Shown: piece after piece, positions 17,352 through 25,898 of the stretch | How positions within the stretch are numbered: position 1 is the first letter of the stretch | Layout of the letters: every line of letters starts with the position of its first letter | DNA from: JAZQHR01 sp045540695 | GTDB lineage: Bacteria > Bacillota > Clostridia > UMGS1810 | Assembly: GCA_045540695.1 (NCBI GenBank) | Contig: JAZQHR010000076.1 | Coordinates: 1-60,839, forward strand | Direction of reading: 5' to 3' | DNA length: 60,839 nt | Position numbers and translations under genes: made by a program | Notes under the pieces: model-generated | Seen by the model: the letters and a program-made list of their open reading frames with translations, nothing else | Database searches by the model: none | Told to the model about the DNA's origin: nothing

Positions 17352-18680
17352 ATGAGAAATTATCTTACAAACCGCGGATACATATTGCCTGACGAAGAAC
17401 AGTATTCGCACATTAAAAACTGGCTGGAATGGTACACCGGAAAGGTAAAGTCATTTCACACCTACAGTCAATACAATGGAAAAAAACATGTAATGCGTGA
17501 AAGATTTTCGCTTTCGCTTGCAAAGAAGGTATGCGAGGACTGGGCAAATCTACTTATTGGTGAAAAGCTTGAAATACGCATAAGTGACAAAAGTATTCAG
17601 GATGCGGTAGAAAAGGTGCTTTTGAGAAATAAATTTCGCGAACGAGCGAATGCACTGACAGAAGTTGCGTTTGCACTTGGTACGGGTGCGTTTGTCGAAT
17701 ACATTGAAAATGGGAAAATATGCATAGACTATGTTCGCGCTGACATGATATATCCGTTATCGTGGGAAAATGGAGAGATAGTGGAATGTGCATTTGCCGG
17801 CAAAAAGACAGTTGGCGGAAAGAAATGCATATATCTTACAATGCATCTATTGGAGGATGGCGAGTACAAGATAGAAAATCATCTTTTTGACATGACTAAC
17901 TATGTACCAAGAGAAATAAGCCTTCCGGAAGGCGTGGAGCCGGTATACTTCACACATTCAAGCATACCGATGTATCAGATAATAAAGCCTAACATAGTAA
18001 ACAGCACTAATCTTGATTCACCGATGGGAATGTCGGTATTTGCAAATGCGATAGATGTGCTTAAGGGAATAGATCTGGTATATGACAGCTATCAAAATGA
18101 GTTCAGGCTGGGCAAAAAGCGTATTATAATTCCAACAGGAATGGCACAGTTCCTTGATGATGAAAACGGAGTAAGACCGGTATTTGACGACAATGATACA
18201 GAATTCTATGCACTTAAGGAAACTGACCATTTTACAGATATAAAAGAAATAAACATGAACCTTCGCTCGGGAGAGCACGAAATGGCACTTGAGCGAAATT
18301 TAAATCTTTTATCTGCAAAATGCGGTCTTGGTTCGGACAGGTATGCCATTGAAAAAGCCGGGATTAAGACCGCTACTCAAGTGGTTAGTGAAAAAAGCGA
18401 ATTATATCAAAATTTAAAGAAAAATGAAATAATCATTGAAGGTGCAATACTTGGTGTAGTCCGCTCGGTAATGAATCTTTTAGGTTTTAATGATGCGGAG
18501 ATTTCGGTGAATTTTGACGACAGCATCATACAGGATACGGATGCCATTGCAAAAAGGGCTATGGAAGAGCTTAAGCTTGGCATAATAGACACTGCAGAAT
18601 ATTTTGTACGTGTATACAAAATGACCGAAGAACAGGCAGTAGCGATGGCAGAAAAAATTGTCAAAAGGAGGGTATTATAA
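17352..18680 (+). CDS. Portal protein, SPP1 gp6-like
   Basis: 442 residues, the DNA entry ring of the capsid vertex. The N-terminal RGYILPDEEQYSHIKNWLEWYTGKVKSFH, the EDWANLL segment and the C-terminal helical crown (IEKAGIKTATQVVSEKSELYQNLKKN) are typical of SPP1-type portals. AGGAGG upstream. Its stop overlaps the scaffold start (TAATG). Confidence 0.88.
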   Translation: MRNYLTNRGYILPDEEQYSHIKNWLEWYTGKVKSFHTYSQYNGKKHVMRERFSLSLAKKVCEDWANLLIGEKLEIRISDKSIQDAVEKVLLRNKFRERANALTEVAFALGTGAFVEYIENGKICIDYVRADMIYPLSWENGEIVECAFAGKKTVGGKKCIYLTMHLLEDGEYKIENHLFDMTNYVPREISLPEGVEPVYFTHSSIPMYQIIKPNIVNSTNLDSPMGMSVFANAIDVLKGIDLVYDSYQNEFRLGKKRIIIPTGMAQFLDDENGVRPVFDDNDTEFYALKETDHFTDIKEINMNLRSGEHEMALERNLNLLSAKCGLGSDRYAIEKAGIKTATQVVSEKSELYQNLKKNEIIIEGAILGVVRSVMNLLGFNDAEISVNFDDSIIQDTDAIAKRAMEELKLGIIDTAEYFVRVYKMTEEQAVAMAEKIVKRRVL

Positions 18681-19204
18681 TGGAGTTTTTAAAGGAAATA
18701 TTGAAAGATGGGTATGATGATTTTAAAAAAGCTATTGAAAAATATCGCGAAGCAGGAAATGTAATTGAGCTTGCTGACATATCGGATGGAAGCTACATTT
18801 TGAAATGTGAGCATGATGAGGTACTTAAAAAGCTAAAAGAGGCTAGTGATTACAATCTATCTCTTGAAAGCGAGCTTTCGGAGGTTAAGGAGAAATATGA
18901 CATTGACACTGCAAAGCTTAAAGGTGACATTGACGAAGTGAAATTTTCGTTTGCTCTTGACAATGCGATAATGTCGAGAAAGCCTAAAAACTTAAAGGCT
19001 GTAAAGGCGTTAATAGACACTAATGGGATGGTAATGGAAGATGGAGCGATAATAGGAATTGACGCTCAGCTTGACAAGATAGTTAATGACAATGGATATT
19101 TATTTGAATCAGCCATGCCAAGCTCAGGCATGAGAATAAGCGGTGGTGCACCAAGTGCGTTTGATGCATTTTCTGAAAGTGCAAGAAAAAGTGCAGGGAT
19201 GTAA
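18680..19204 (+). CDS. Phage scaffolding protein (GP20-like)
   Basis: 174 residues with a long central coiled coil (HDEVLKKLKEASDYNLSLESELSEVKEKYDIDTAKLKGDIDE) and the DNAIMSRKPKNLKAVKALID motif of the phage minor structural GP20 family. It guides capsid assembly and leaves before packaging. No separate capsid protease is seen. Confidence 0.85.
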   Translation: MEFLKEILKDGYDDFKKAIEKYREAGNVIELADISDGSYILKCEHDEVLKKLKEASDYNLSLESELSEVKEKYDIDTAKLKGDIDEVKFSFALDNAIMSRKPKNLKAVKALIDTNGMVMEDGAIIGIDAQLDKIVNDNGYLFESAMPSSGMRISGGAPSAFDAFSESARKSAGM

Positions 19205-19208
19205 AATC

Positions 19209-19247
19209 ATTCCCTGAAATCCCGAAAGGCATATGATATTATGCTAA
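19209..19247 (+). promoter_or_regulatory. Putative activator-dependent late promoter, copy 2
   Basis: ATTCCCTGA (19209-19217), 19 bases, TATTATGCTAA (19237-19247): identical boxes and spacing to the copy before terS. It drives the major capsid gene, which needs the highest expression. Confidence 0.65.
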
Positions 19248-19301
19248 CATAGAAAATCACACAGATGGTTTTCAAATATTTTTTAAAGGAGTTGTTTTAC
19301 T

Positions 19302-20177
19302 ATGGCAAACACTATTACACTTGCAGAAAAATTTCTGCCGGTCGTGGACGACATTTACAAAAGTCAGTCCATTACAGCGTGTCTGGACACAAATTCAAGC
19401 ATGGATTTCACAGGCGCTAATGAGGTGAAAATCCTCAAGGTATCTACAACCGGTCTTGGTGACTATTCAAGAACTAACGGTTATCCTAAGGGTGACATTA
19501 CTGCTACTTGGGAAACACTACAGCTTACTCAGGAGCGTGGTAAGGAGCTTAACATTGACCGTATGGACAATGAAGAAACTCTTGGTATGGTTTTTGGTAC
19601 TGTAACAGGAAACTTTCTAAACGAACAGGTAGTACCTGAGCTTGATGCGTACAGATTTGCTAAATATGCCAGTGCTGAGGGCATCCTTACAACTGAAGGT
19701 GCAGACCTTAATTCAGACAACATTTTAGCGGCAATTGATGCGGCTGTGAAGGAAATGGATGAAAACGAAGTGCCTGTTGAGGGAAGAAAGCTATTTATCA
19801 GCTCTGACCTTAAGCCTGCATTAAATGGTGCACTTTCAAGACAGTGGGGCAGCGACGAGGTGGTTAACAATGTTCTTTCAGGCTACAACAACATGCCAAT
19901 CATCTATGTACCTAAGTCACGTTTCTACACTGACATCACTCTTAACGATGGTACATCTTCATGGGGCTATACTGCTGCTGAAGGTGCTAAGAACATCAAC
20001 TTTATGATTATCTACCCTAACGCTGTTGTTCAGGCTAAGAAATTTGCTATGCCAAAGATATTCTCGCCTGATGAAAACCAGGACAAGGATATGTGGAAAT
20101 TCCAGTTTAGAATGTATCATGATGCTTTCTGTCTGGAAAACAAAAAGTGTGGTATTTATCTGCACAAGGCTGCGTAA
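19302..20177 (+). CDS. Major capsid protein
   Basis: 291 residues, positioned after portal and scaffold. The sequence is typical of HK97-fold coat proteins of small-genome siphophages: N-arm TLAEKFLPVVDDIYKSQS, E-loop region TTGLGDYSRTNGYPKGD, and a PELDAYRFAKYA helix. Codons are more uniform (gct, ctt, aac) than in its neighbours, as expected for a highly expressed gene. AAAGGAG before the ATG. Confidence 0.85.
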   Translation: MANTITLAEKFLPVVDDIYKSQSITACLDTNSSMDFTGANEVKILKVSTTGLGDYSRTNGYPKGDITATWETLQLTQERGKELNIDRMDNEETLGMVFGTVTGNFLNEQVVPELDAYRFAKYASAEGILTTEGADLNSDNILAAIDAAVKEMDENEVPVEGRKLFISSDLKPALNGALSRQWGSDEVVNNVLSGYNNMPIIYVPKSRFYTDITLNDGTSSWGYTAAEGAKNINFMIIYPNAVVQAKKFAMPKIFSPDENQDKDMWKFQFRMYHDAFCLENKKCGIYLHKAA

Positions 20178-20194
20178 GAGGAGGCTGACAAGGT

Positions 20195-20527
20195 ATGATA
20201 TTCGCTGATTACAACTACTATACAGACAACTATTCAGGGCGTATTCTTACATCCGACAACTTCGCGTTTTACATATCAAAGGCGGGGTACTTTCTAAACT
20301 ATGCCACAATGGGCCGAATCGGCGAAATCGTGCCTGATTGTGTGAAAATGGCTGCGTGTGCGGTTGCAGAAATTTATTACAATTATGATGAATATGGAAG
20401 AATATCTCACGAAAGCATGGATGGTTATGATATTACATATTTGACCGACACCACGCTTCAGGCAGAGCTAGCTGACACGATAGAGATGTATCTTGCTCCG
20501 TCTAATCTTCTGTACAGGGGGTTATGA
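20195..20527 (+). CDS. Head-tail connector protein (gp6-like)
   Basis: 110 residues. A small helical protein directly after the capsid gene (YSGRILTSDNFAFYISKAGYFLNYAT, AACAVAEIYYNY), the place and size of HK97 gp6/SPP1 gp15-type adaptor proteins that bind the portal after packaging. Assignment rests on position and general pattern. It overlaps the next gene by 4 bases. Confidence 0.65.
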   Translation: MIFADYNYYTDNYSGRILTSDNFAFYISKAGYFLNYATMGRIGEIVPDCVKMAACAVAEIYYNYDEYGRISHESMDGYDITYLTDTTLQAELADTIEMYLAPSNLLYRGL

Positions 20528-20844
20528 GCATGAAGCCCAACTGTGATGTTACTATATTTCACACAAGCAACTGTGGTAAGACGTATGAAAAAACATACGT
20601 CAGGGATGCGTATGTGACAGGTGACAAAAAGGTTACGTTTTCTAACAGAAACTCTGTTAATGGCGACCTGATGAACATACGAATCAAAAATTTTAAAGGT
20701 GAAGTACACGTAGGCGACAAAGTAGTGCTTTCGTACTGTGATGGAAATTCGCCTTTTATGTACAGATACTACACTGTCCTTAAGTGCAGCAAAAACTTTT
20801 TCGGAAGCAAAAACATACGACACACCAAAATAGTAATAAAGTAA
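20524..20844 (+). CDS. Head-closure-like protein (DUF6751-like)
   Basis: 106 residues, beta-rich with small loops (TIFHTSNCGKTYEKTYVRDAY, GDKVVLSYCDG). Size, beta content and position between connector and tail-completion genes suggest a head-closure or stopper protein. Two in-frame ATGs (MSMKP) are possible starts, and the first overlaps the previous stop. No specific motif proves the role. Confidence 0.55.
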   Translation: MSMKPNCDVTIFHTSNCGKTYEKTYVRDAYVTGDKKVTFSNRNSVNGDLMNIRIKNFKGEVHVGDKVVLSYCDGNSPFMYRYYTVLKCSKNFFGSKNIRHTKIVIK

Positions 20845-20858
20845 GGAGGAAACATATT

Positions 20859-21248
20859 TTGATAATGATAAACAAGATTTATAATATTATTTTACCTCTG
20901 TTAAACGGCGAAAAGCTAAACATAAATTTTTTGAATGACTCTGAGCCTTCTTACTCTATTGAACCTATAAGTGATGTGACAATTAAAAAATACATTGAAA
21001 AATCCGAGATAAAGGAATTTACTTTTGAACTGTGGTACATGGCTCCGTACGGCGATGATATAGCCGTAAACAAAGATGCTCTTGAAAGATTATCGGGGAT
21101 TGCAGATTATTTAGAAAAATACGAGGATGATGAATATTCGTTTTTTGCTGCTGATATTGTAATAGCTCCGAGGCTTTCTAATGTATCGTTGGGATTAGCT
21201 AAGTACAAAGTGAGGATTGCTGTAACTTATTCGAAGGAAGATATTTAA
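20859..21248 (+). CDS. Probable minor capsid/tail-completion protein
   Basis: About 129 residues from a TTG at 20859, chosen because AGGAGG ends 9 bases before it, whereas the ATG at 20865 is about 15 bases away. The pattern INKIYNIILPLLNGEKLNINFLN...FTFELWYMAPYG...VRIAVTYSKED matches small tail-terminator-type proteins placed just before the tail tube gene. A terminator follows immediately. Confidence 0.55.
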   Translation: MIMINKIYNIILPLLNGEKLNINFLNDSEPSYSIEPISDVTIKKYIEKSEIKEFTFELWYMAPYGDDIAVNKDALERLSGIADYLEKYEDDEYSFFAADIVIAPRLSNVSLGLAKYKVRIAVTYSKEDI

Positions 21249-21262
21249 ACTATAAAAAAGAG

Positions 21263-21290
21263 GAATGCGTTTTCGCATTCTTTCTTTTTC
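21263..21290 (+). terminator. Terminator between head and tail genes
   Basis: GAATGCG (21263-21269), loop TTTT, CGCATTC (21274-21280), then TTTCTTTTT. It lies inside the late operon, and no clear new promoter is seen before 21318. Confidence 0.7.
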
Positions 21291-21317
21291 AATTAACTTA
21301 ACATGGAGGAAAAAAAT

Positions 21318-21818
21318 ATGAATGGAAAAATTGTAAAAAGAAATCAAAAGCTTGCCTACTATGGCGTAAAAGATGCTGAAGGTAACATAACATACCACAA
21401 AATGAAGGGATTTACTGATATTTCCGTATCAAAAAATCCTAAGGAATATCAGCGTCAGTACATTGACGAAACAACCGAAACCACTGACGTTATCAGTTAC
21501 TCCCCTACTATTGATTTTTCATTTGATATGTTTACTGAAGATGTTGTGCATCTTGACATTGAAAATGTATTTGACAACGAACTTATAGGTTCTGATGCAG
21601 TAAGAAGCATCCTTATAGTAGACTTTACAAAGCCTGTGGCAGACGTGGAAGGTGCGTATGCTATGAGCTTACGTGATTTTGCTCTTATTCCTGACACTGA
21701 GGGTAAGGGAACAGAGTTTTATCAGTATTCAGGAACTTTCAAGGCTAAAGGTGATGTTAAAATAGGTTATGCAACTTCAAATGATGATTTTGAAACATGC
21801 GTACCTGTAGCTGAGTAA
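21318..21818 (+). CDS. Major tail tube protein
   Basis: 166 residues, start chosen at MNGKIVKRN because GGAGG lies 9 bases upstream; a longer ATG would include the ribosome site. The beta-rich sequence with YHKMKGFTDISVSKNPKEYQRQYIDE and YSGTFKAKGDVKIGYA is typical of siphophage tail tube proteins. It precedes the Gp15 and tape-measure genes as expected. Confidence 0.8.
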   Translation: MNGKIVKRNQKLAYYGVKDAEGNITYHKMKGFTDISVSKNPKEYQRQYIDETTETTDVISYSPTIDFSFDMFTEDVVHLDIENVFDNELIGSDAVRSILIVDFTKPVADVEGAYAMSLRDFALIPDTEGKGTEFYQYSGTFKAKGDVKIGYATSNDDFETCVPVAE

Positions 21819-21820
21819 AC

Positions 21821-22354
21821 ATGAAAAGTCCGTTTCATTTACCCGAGGCAGTAGAAATAGATGGCAAACGGTATCGCATTTACACAGATTTCCGCACCTG
21901 GATGGGATTTGACGTAATAATGTCTTCTGATGACACTATTTTTATTGAAAAGTGCATAAAAGCACTCAAACTATGCTATCAACAGTTGCCTCCAAAGCTT
22001 GACAAAGCTATGGAGGCATTGATTGATTTTTATTCTCTTGGCGAAAAGAAGCATACAAAGAAAGGCACAAAACCATTATTCAATTTCGAACAGGATTTTG
22101 GATACATTTATGCTTCATTTGAAGCAGAATACCACATTGATTTATACGAATCAAATATGCACTGGTATAAATTTATGTATCTTTTACGTTCGCTTAGTGA
22201 AAAAAGTATTTTTGGAAAAATAATAGGATATCGAGGTGCAGATATTTCTAAAATCAAAGATAAGAGTTTACGTTCACACATAAAACAAATGAAGCACTTA
22301 TATGCACTCAATCATATCGATAACACTGACATTAGCAATGCGTTTGAACTATAA
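21821..22354 (+). CDS. Gp15-like tail assembly protein
   Basis: 177 residues. The opening LPEAVEIDGKRYRIYTDFRTWM and the tail IIGYRGADISKIKDKSLRSHIKQMKHLYAL are the Phage_Gp15 family signature. These proteins take the tail-assembly-chaperone position between tube and tape measure. I saw no obvious slippery site for a frameshift extension. Confidence 0.8.
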   Translation: MKSPFHLPEAVEIDGKRYRIYTDFRTWMGFDVIMSSDDTIFIEKCIKALKLCYQQLPPKLDKAMEALIDFYSLGEKKHTKKGTKPLFNFEQDFGYIYASFEAEYHIDLYESNMHWYKFMYLLRSLSEKSIFGKIIGYRGADISKIKDKSLRSHIKQMKHLYALNHIDNTDISNAFEL

Positions 22355-22390
22355 GATATTAAAATCTCATATCTTTGGAAAGGAGGATTT

Positions 22391-24016
22391 ATGGGCAAAA
22401 AAATTAATCCCGAAACATATGAACTATATCATCAACAAATAGTTGCAAAATATTCTAAAGAAGATAAAGCTGCTGAAAAGGCTTCAGAATCAGTGGAAAA
22501 AGCTGCGCAGAATACTACTAAAGCTGTGGAAAAGGTAACCGACACAACTACAAAAGCTACAAACACAGCTGTAAAAAACACAAACGCTGTTACAGATGCT
22601 ACCAAAGCCGTTAATGAATCTGTCAAAGCTACCGAAGAAGCTGTTGAGAAAGCGGAATCGACTGTAATAAGAAAAAACGATGTTGTGTATAAATATTTTA
22701 TAGGTTTATCGCAAATGACTGAGGAAGCACGCGACAAGGAATTTCGTGATTTAAGCTTTAATCACCAAATGGGATATATTTCTGAGCAACAATATTACGA
22801 AGATTTAGCCGAACTTCGTGACAAACATTTTGATGAAGGCTCAGAAGAATGGCAAAAATACACTTTGCAGATACACAAATATCAAAATGAACTCATTGAC
22901 AAAGAATTTGGCGATTTATCTTTTAATTACAAGATGGGGGATATTTCCGAACAGCAATATTATGAAGATTTAGCCAATCTTCGTGACAAGTATTTTGAAG
23001 AAGGTTCGGAAGAATGGCAGAAATACACCTTGCAGATACTCAAATACCAAGACGAGCTGGTTGACAGGAAATTTGGCGATTTAACCTTTAATTATAAGAT
23101 GGGGTATATTTCTGAGCAACAATACTATGAAGATTTAGCCGGTCTTCGTGACAAGTATTTTGAAGAAGGTTCGAAAGAATGGCAGAAATACACTTTACAG
23201 ATACACAAATATCAAATTGATCTTATTGACCAGCAAAAAAAAGATATAATAAATCTGTATGATGAGATTTCTAAAGAAGCAACCACTGCTATTAATAATC
23301 TTGAAAAAAAACACAACAACCTCACAAAGCGACTTTCTGATGCTACTCCCCTGGCAACAAAGTACAAAAGTATTTTTGTTGATCAAGGCGAGGGAATGGT
23401 ACTTGAAAACGGCATATGGAAAAACCATAAAGATTATATTACAGAAGAATACAGAGTTACAGATTTGGATGCAGAGATAAAAAAACTTAGTGAAATATAC
23501 GATGCAATTTCTGCGGTAAAGTCAAAAGGCATTTCCAGTGAATTTTTTGATATATTTACCAACCTTACCCCTGATGATATGTTGGGTACTGCAAATGCTA
23601 TCTTAGCGTTATCTGATGAAGATTTTAAAAAATTTTATTCGTCTTGGAAAAATTTTCAGGAAGCTACAAACACTACAGCATATATGATGACCGAACAAGA
23701 CAGGACGGCGATAATAGATGAATATGGAAGCCTGGGTGACGATCTAAAACAAAGTTTGACAGAGGCTTTTGGCACCATTCCTGAAAACTTTTATGAGTAT
23801 GGTATGTTATCTGCGGATGAATTCGGAAAAGGATTTTCATCAAGAATAAATACTACAATGGCTTTTATGACCGATGGAACATCGGTTAATGATAGTTTTA
23901 CTTCAACAGGTAATACCTCTAATACATACAATTTTTATGGCAGTGATAAAACGGATACTGAAAGGCTCATAGAAGTAAAAAGATATAATGAAATCTCACA
24001 AATGAGAGGTGAATAA
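22391..24016 (+). CDS. Tail tape measure protein with 55-residue repeats
   Basis: 541 residues. Residues about 20-105 are an Ala/Lys/Thr-rich coiled coil (TEEAVEKAES). Residues about 118-282 are three near-identical 55-residue repeats around MGYISEQQYYEDLA and EEWQKYTLQ. The rest is helical and ends with SNTYNFYGSDKTDTE. Position between Gp15 and Dit identifies it as the tape measure, which sets tail length and enters the target cell. It is short for the class and lacks an obvious membrane-spanning segment. Confidence 0.7.
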   Translation: MGKKINPETYELYHQQIVAKYSKEDKAAEKASESVEKAAQNTTKAVEKVTDTTTKATNTAVKNTNAVTDATKAVNESVKATEEAVEKAESTVIRKNDVVYKYFIGLSQMTEEARDKEFRDLSFNHQMGYISEQQYYEDLAELRDKHFDEGSEEWQKYTLQIHKYQNELIDKEFGDLSFNYKMGDISEQQYYEDLANLRDKYFEEGSEEWQKYTLQILKYQDELVDRKFGDLTFNYKMGYISEQQYYEDLAGLRDKYFEEGSKEWQKYTLQIHKYQIDLIDQQKKDIINLYDEISKEATTAINNLEKKHNNLTKRLSDATPLATKYKSIFVDQGEGMVLENGIWKNHKDYITEEYRVTDLDAEIKKLSEIYDAISAVKSKGISSEFFDIFTNLTPDDMLGTANAILALSDEDFKKFYSSWKNFQEATNTTAYMMTEQDRTAIIDEYGSLGDDLKQSLTEAFGTIPENFYEYGMLSADEFGKGFSSRINTTMAFMTDGTSVNDSFTSTGNTSNTYNFYGSDKTDTERLIEVKRYNEISQMRGE

Positions 24017-24018
24017 CG

Positions 24019-24843
24019 ATGTTTACACTTGAATATACAAATGATTATGGAACGCTTTCGTTTGGCGGCGGAAGTCATCCGGTGTGGAATATAACTAAAA
24101 TTTCGGGGCTTGGTCTGACGGAAAAAAACATAACTCATGTTAATTTCAAAGGCGAAGATGGTCGTCTTACAACTGACATGACACTAAAAGAACGTACAAT
24201 TACAATGGCAGGAGATATAATATCAAGTGATCTTACAAAGGAAATATCTTGGGCAATAAGCATTTTATCACACGAAGGGGACATAGTAATTAACAAAAAC
24301 AGGCTTATTCACTGTAATTCAGTTATTTTTCCGGACCCTGAGCGTTGTGGAAAAACTGCAAAATTTACGATGCAATTTATATGTGATGAGCCTTATTTTG
24401 GTGAAACCGATTATATTACATCTTCGGTGCTTGATGTTGAAAATCATATTACCGGGACATTTTCGCTACCACTTGTTTTTTCTACACTTAAAACGTCCGG
24501 TACCATTGATATATCGGGAGATTCAAAAACTGCTCCTATTATATACATTACAAACATTGGCACAGAAAGTGACGAAAGGATTGTTATAAAAAACGAAGAC
24601 ACCACTAAAAGTATTTCTCTCAACTATTTTCCAAAAATTGATGAAATAATTGAGATTGACATAGATAAAAGAACTGTTACAGGAAGTATTGCAGGGCAAC
24701 TTCTCCATTTCATTGCTCCTGAAACACATCTTTCGGAATTTTACTTGCATTATGGGGAAAACAGAATTTCTCTGGAAAACAACCTCGAAGGCATAAATAT
24801 TACCGTAAAATACCGAAACAAATACGCCTGTGCTATTTATTAA
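24019..24843 (+). CDS. Distal tail protein (Dit-like)
   Basis: 274 residues. The beginning (FTLEYTNDYGTLSFGGG...WNITKISGLG) and GRLTTDMTLKERTITMAGDI match the siphovirus Dit/YomH-type N-terminal ring domain; the C-terminal half is a beta-rich extension. It forms the hub at the tail tip. It starts 2 bases after the tape-measure stop. Confidence 0.8.
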   Translation: MFTLEYTNDYGTLSFGGGSHPVWNITKISGLGLTEKNITHVNFKGEDGRLTTDMTLKERTITMAGDIISSDLTKEISWAISILSHEGDIVINKNRLIHCNSVIFPDPERCGKTAKFTMQFICDEPYFGETDYITSSVLDVENHITGTFSLPLVFSTLKTSGTIDISGDSKTAPIIYITNIGTESDERIVIKNEDTTKSISLNYFPKIDEIIEIDIDKRTVTGSIAGQLLHFIAPETHLSEFYLHYGENRISLENNLEGINITVKYRNKYACAIY

Positions 24844-24856
24844 AGGAGGATATGCG

Positions 24857-25777
24857 ATGACAGACATATATCTGTACGATTTTGAGTTTAACCTTTTATG
24901 TGTAGAAAAGCACTGCATCTCCTCTTACTGGTCAGAAAATTATGATGACTTAGGGAGTTTTGAAGCTGTGTTTCCTCTTAATTCATCTGCTATTGAAACT
25001 ATTATGAATCACAGGTATGTAATAGCCGTTCAAGGAGTAAACCAAGCTATTGTTACAGGAAAAATTATATCGAAAAAAGGAACAATATACGGGAAATCTT
25101 TAAACTGGATTCTTACTAAACGCCTTATAAATCCAAACACATTTTCAAAAGATGCATATGAAAATGCAAAAGACATTATTAACGAAGCGTTTTCTGATGT
25201 TGAAAATTTTGAAGTAAAGAATCATGACTCAATTGGAGAAAAAGAATTTACGTTATCCAAACGAACAAACGCTCTTGAAGCAATAAAAAAATGTCTTAAT
25301 GAGGTGGGTATGGGACACAGGATAAGCATTAACTTTCCCGAAAAAAAGTGGGTATTTGAAATAATAAGCAAATCCGAAACTCAAATTGTAATGAGTGAAG
25401 ATACCAAAAATGCTTACAATGTTGAATATGCCGAAGATATACAAAACCTTTTCACCGATGGTATATATACAGATGAAGATGACGAATCTCACGATATAAC
25501 CTCTGAAATGGAAGGCATATACAAATGGACGTGTGATCTATCATCCAAAACGGAAGAGGATGCTAAGTTTGAATTGACTGATAAAAAGATTAACACACAA
25601 AGCCGTGCGATGACAAGGGAATTTGAATATCAAAAAGATTTCAAACTTGGAGACAAGGTCAAAATACGTAAAACAAATGGTAATTGGGAAAATCTTATCG
25701 ACGCATACATTTATGGGGTAAATATATGGTATGATGCAGATATTTATGGATGTGAACCTATTTTTAAAGAAATATAA
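24857..25777 (+). CDS. Siphovirus Gp37-like tail-tip protein
   Basis: 306 residues from the ATG at 24857, which has AGGAGG 8 bases upstream; the longer frame overlaps the previous gene. DIYLYDFEFNLLCVEKHCISSYWSENYDDLGSF and IVTGKIISKKGTIYGKSLNWIL fit the ReqiPepy6 Gp37-like family of tail-tip proteins. It is the last phage-like gene: no fibre, holin, endolysin or attachment site follows. Confidence 0.8.
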   Translation: MTDIYLYDFEFNLLCVEKHCISSYWSENYDDLGSFEAVFPLNSSAIETIMNHRYVIAVQGVNQAIVTGKIISKKGTIYGKSLNWILTKRLINPNTFSKDAYENAKDIINEAFSDVENFEVKNHDSIGEKEFTLSKRTNALEAIKKCLNEVGMGHRISINFPEKKWVFEIISKSETQIVMSEDTKNAYNVEYAEDIQNLFTDGIYTDEDDESHDITSEMEGIYKWTCDLSSKTEEDAKFELTDKKINTQSRAMTREFEYQKDFKLGDKVKIRKTNGNWENLIDAYIYGVNIWYDADIYGCEPIFKEI

Positions 25778-25806
25778 TTGCATTTTATTGTGATATGGTA
25801 TATAAT
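25778..25806 (+). promoter_or_regulatory. Promoter of the lipoprotein gene after the island
   Basis: TTGCAT (25778-25783), 17-base spacer, TATAAT (25801-25806). It shows that the downstream gene is independent of the phage operon. Confidence 0.65.
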
Positions 25807-25898
25807 AAAATATACATTTAATTAAATTTCTAAACTTACTCAAACAACATTTTTATAAATCTACTGTATTACATACATAGAAAAGAGGAAATAATACT

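Noticed and set aside
22742..23236. Diversity-generating or variable region in the tape measure
   Set aside because: The repeats are orderly 165-bp units; no template repeat or reverse transcriptase is present.
24830..24856. Earlier ATG for the Gp37-like gene
   Set aside because: It lies within the Dit gene without a ribosome site; the ATG at 24857 has AGGAGG at proper distance.
25778..25898. Phage attachment site at the right edge of the island
   Set aside because: No tRNA or direct repeat matching the left edge was found, only a normal promoter.
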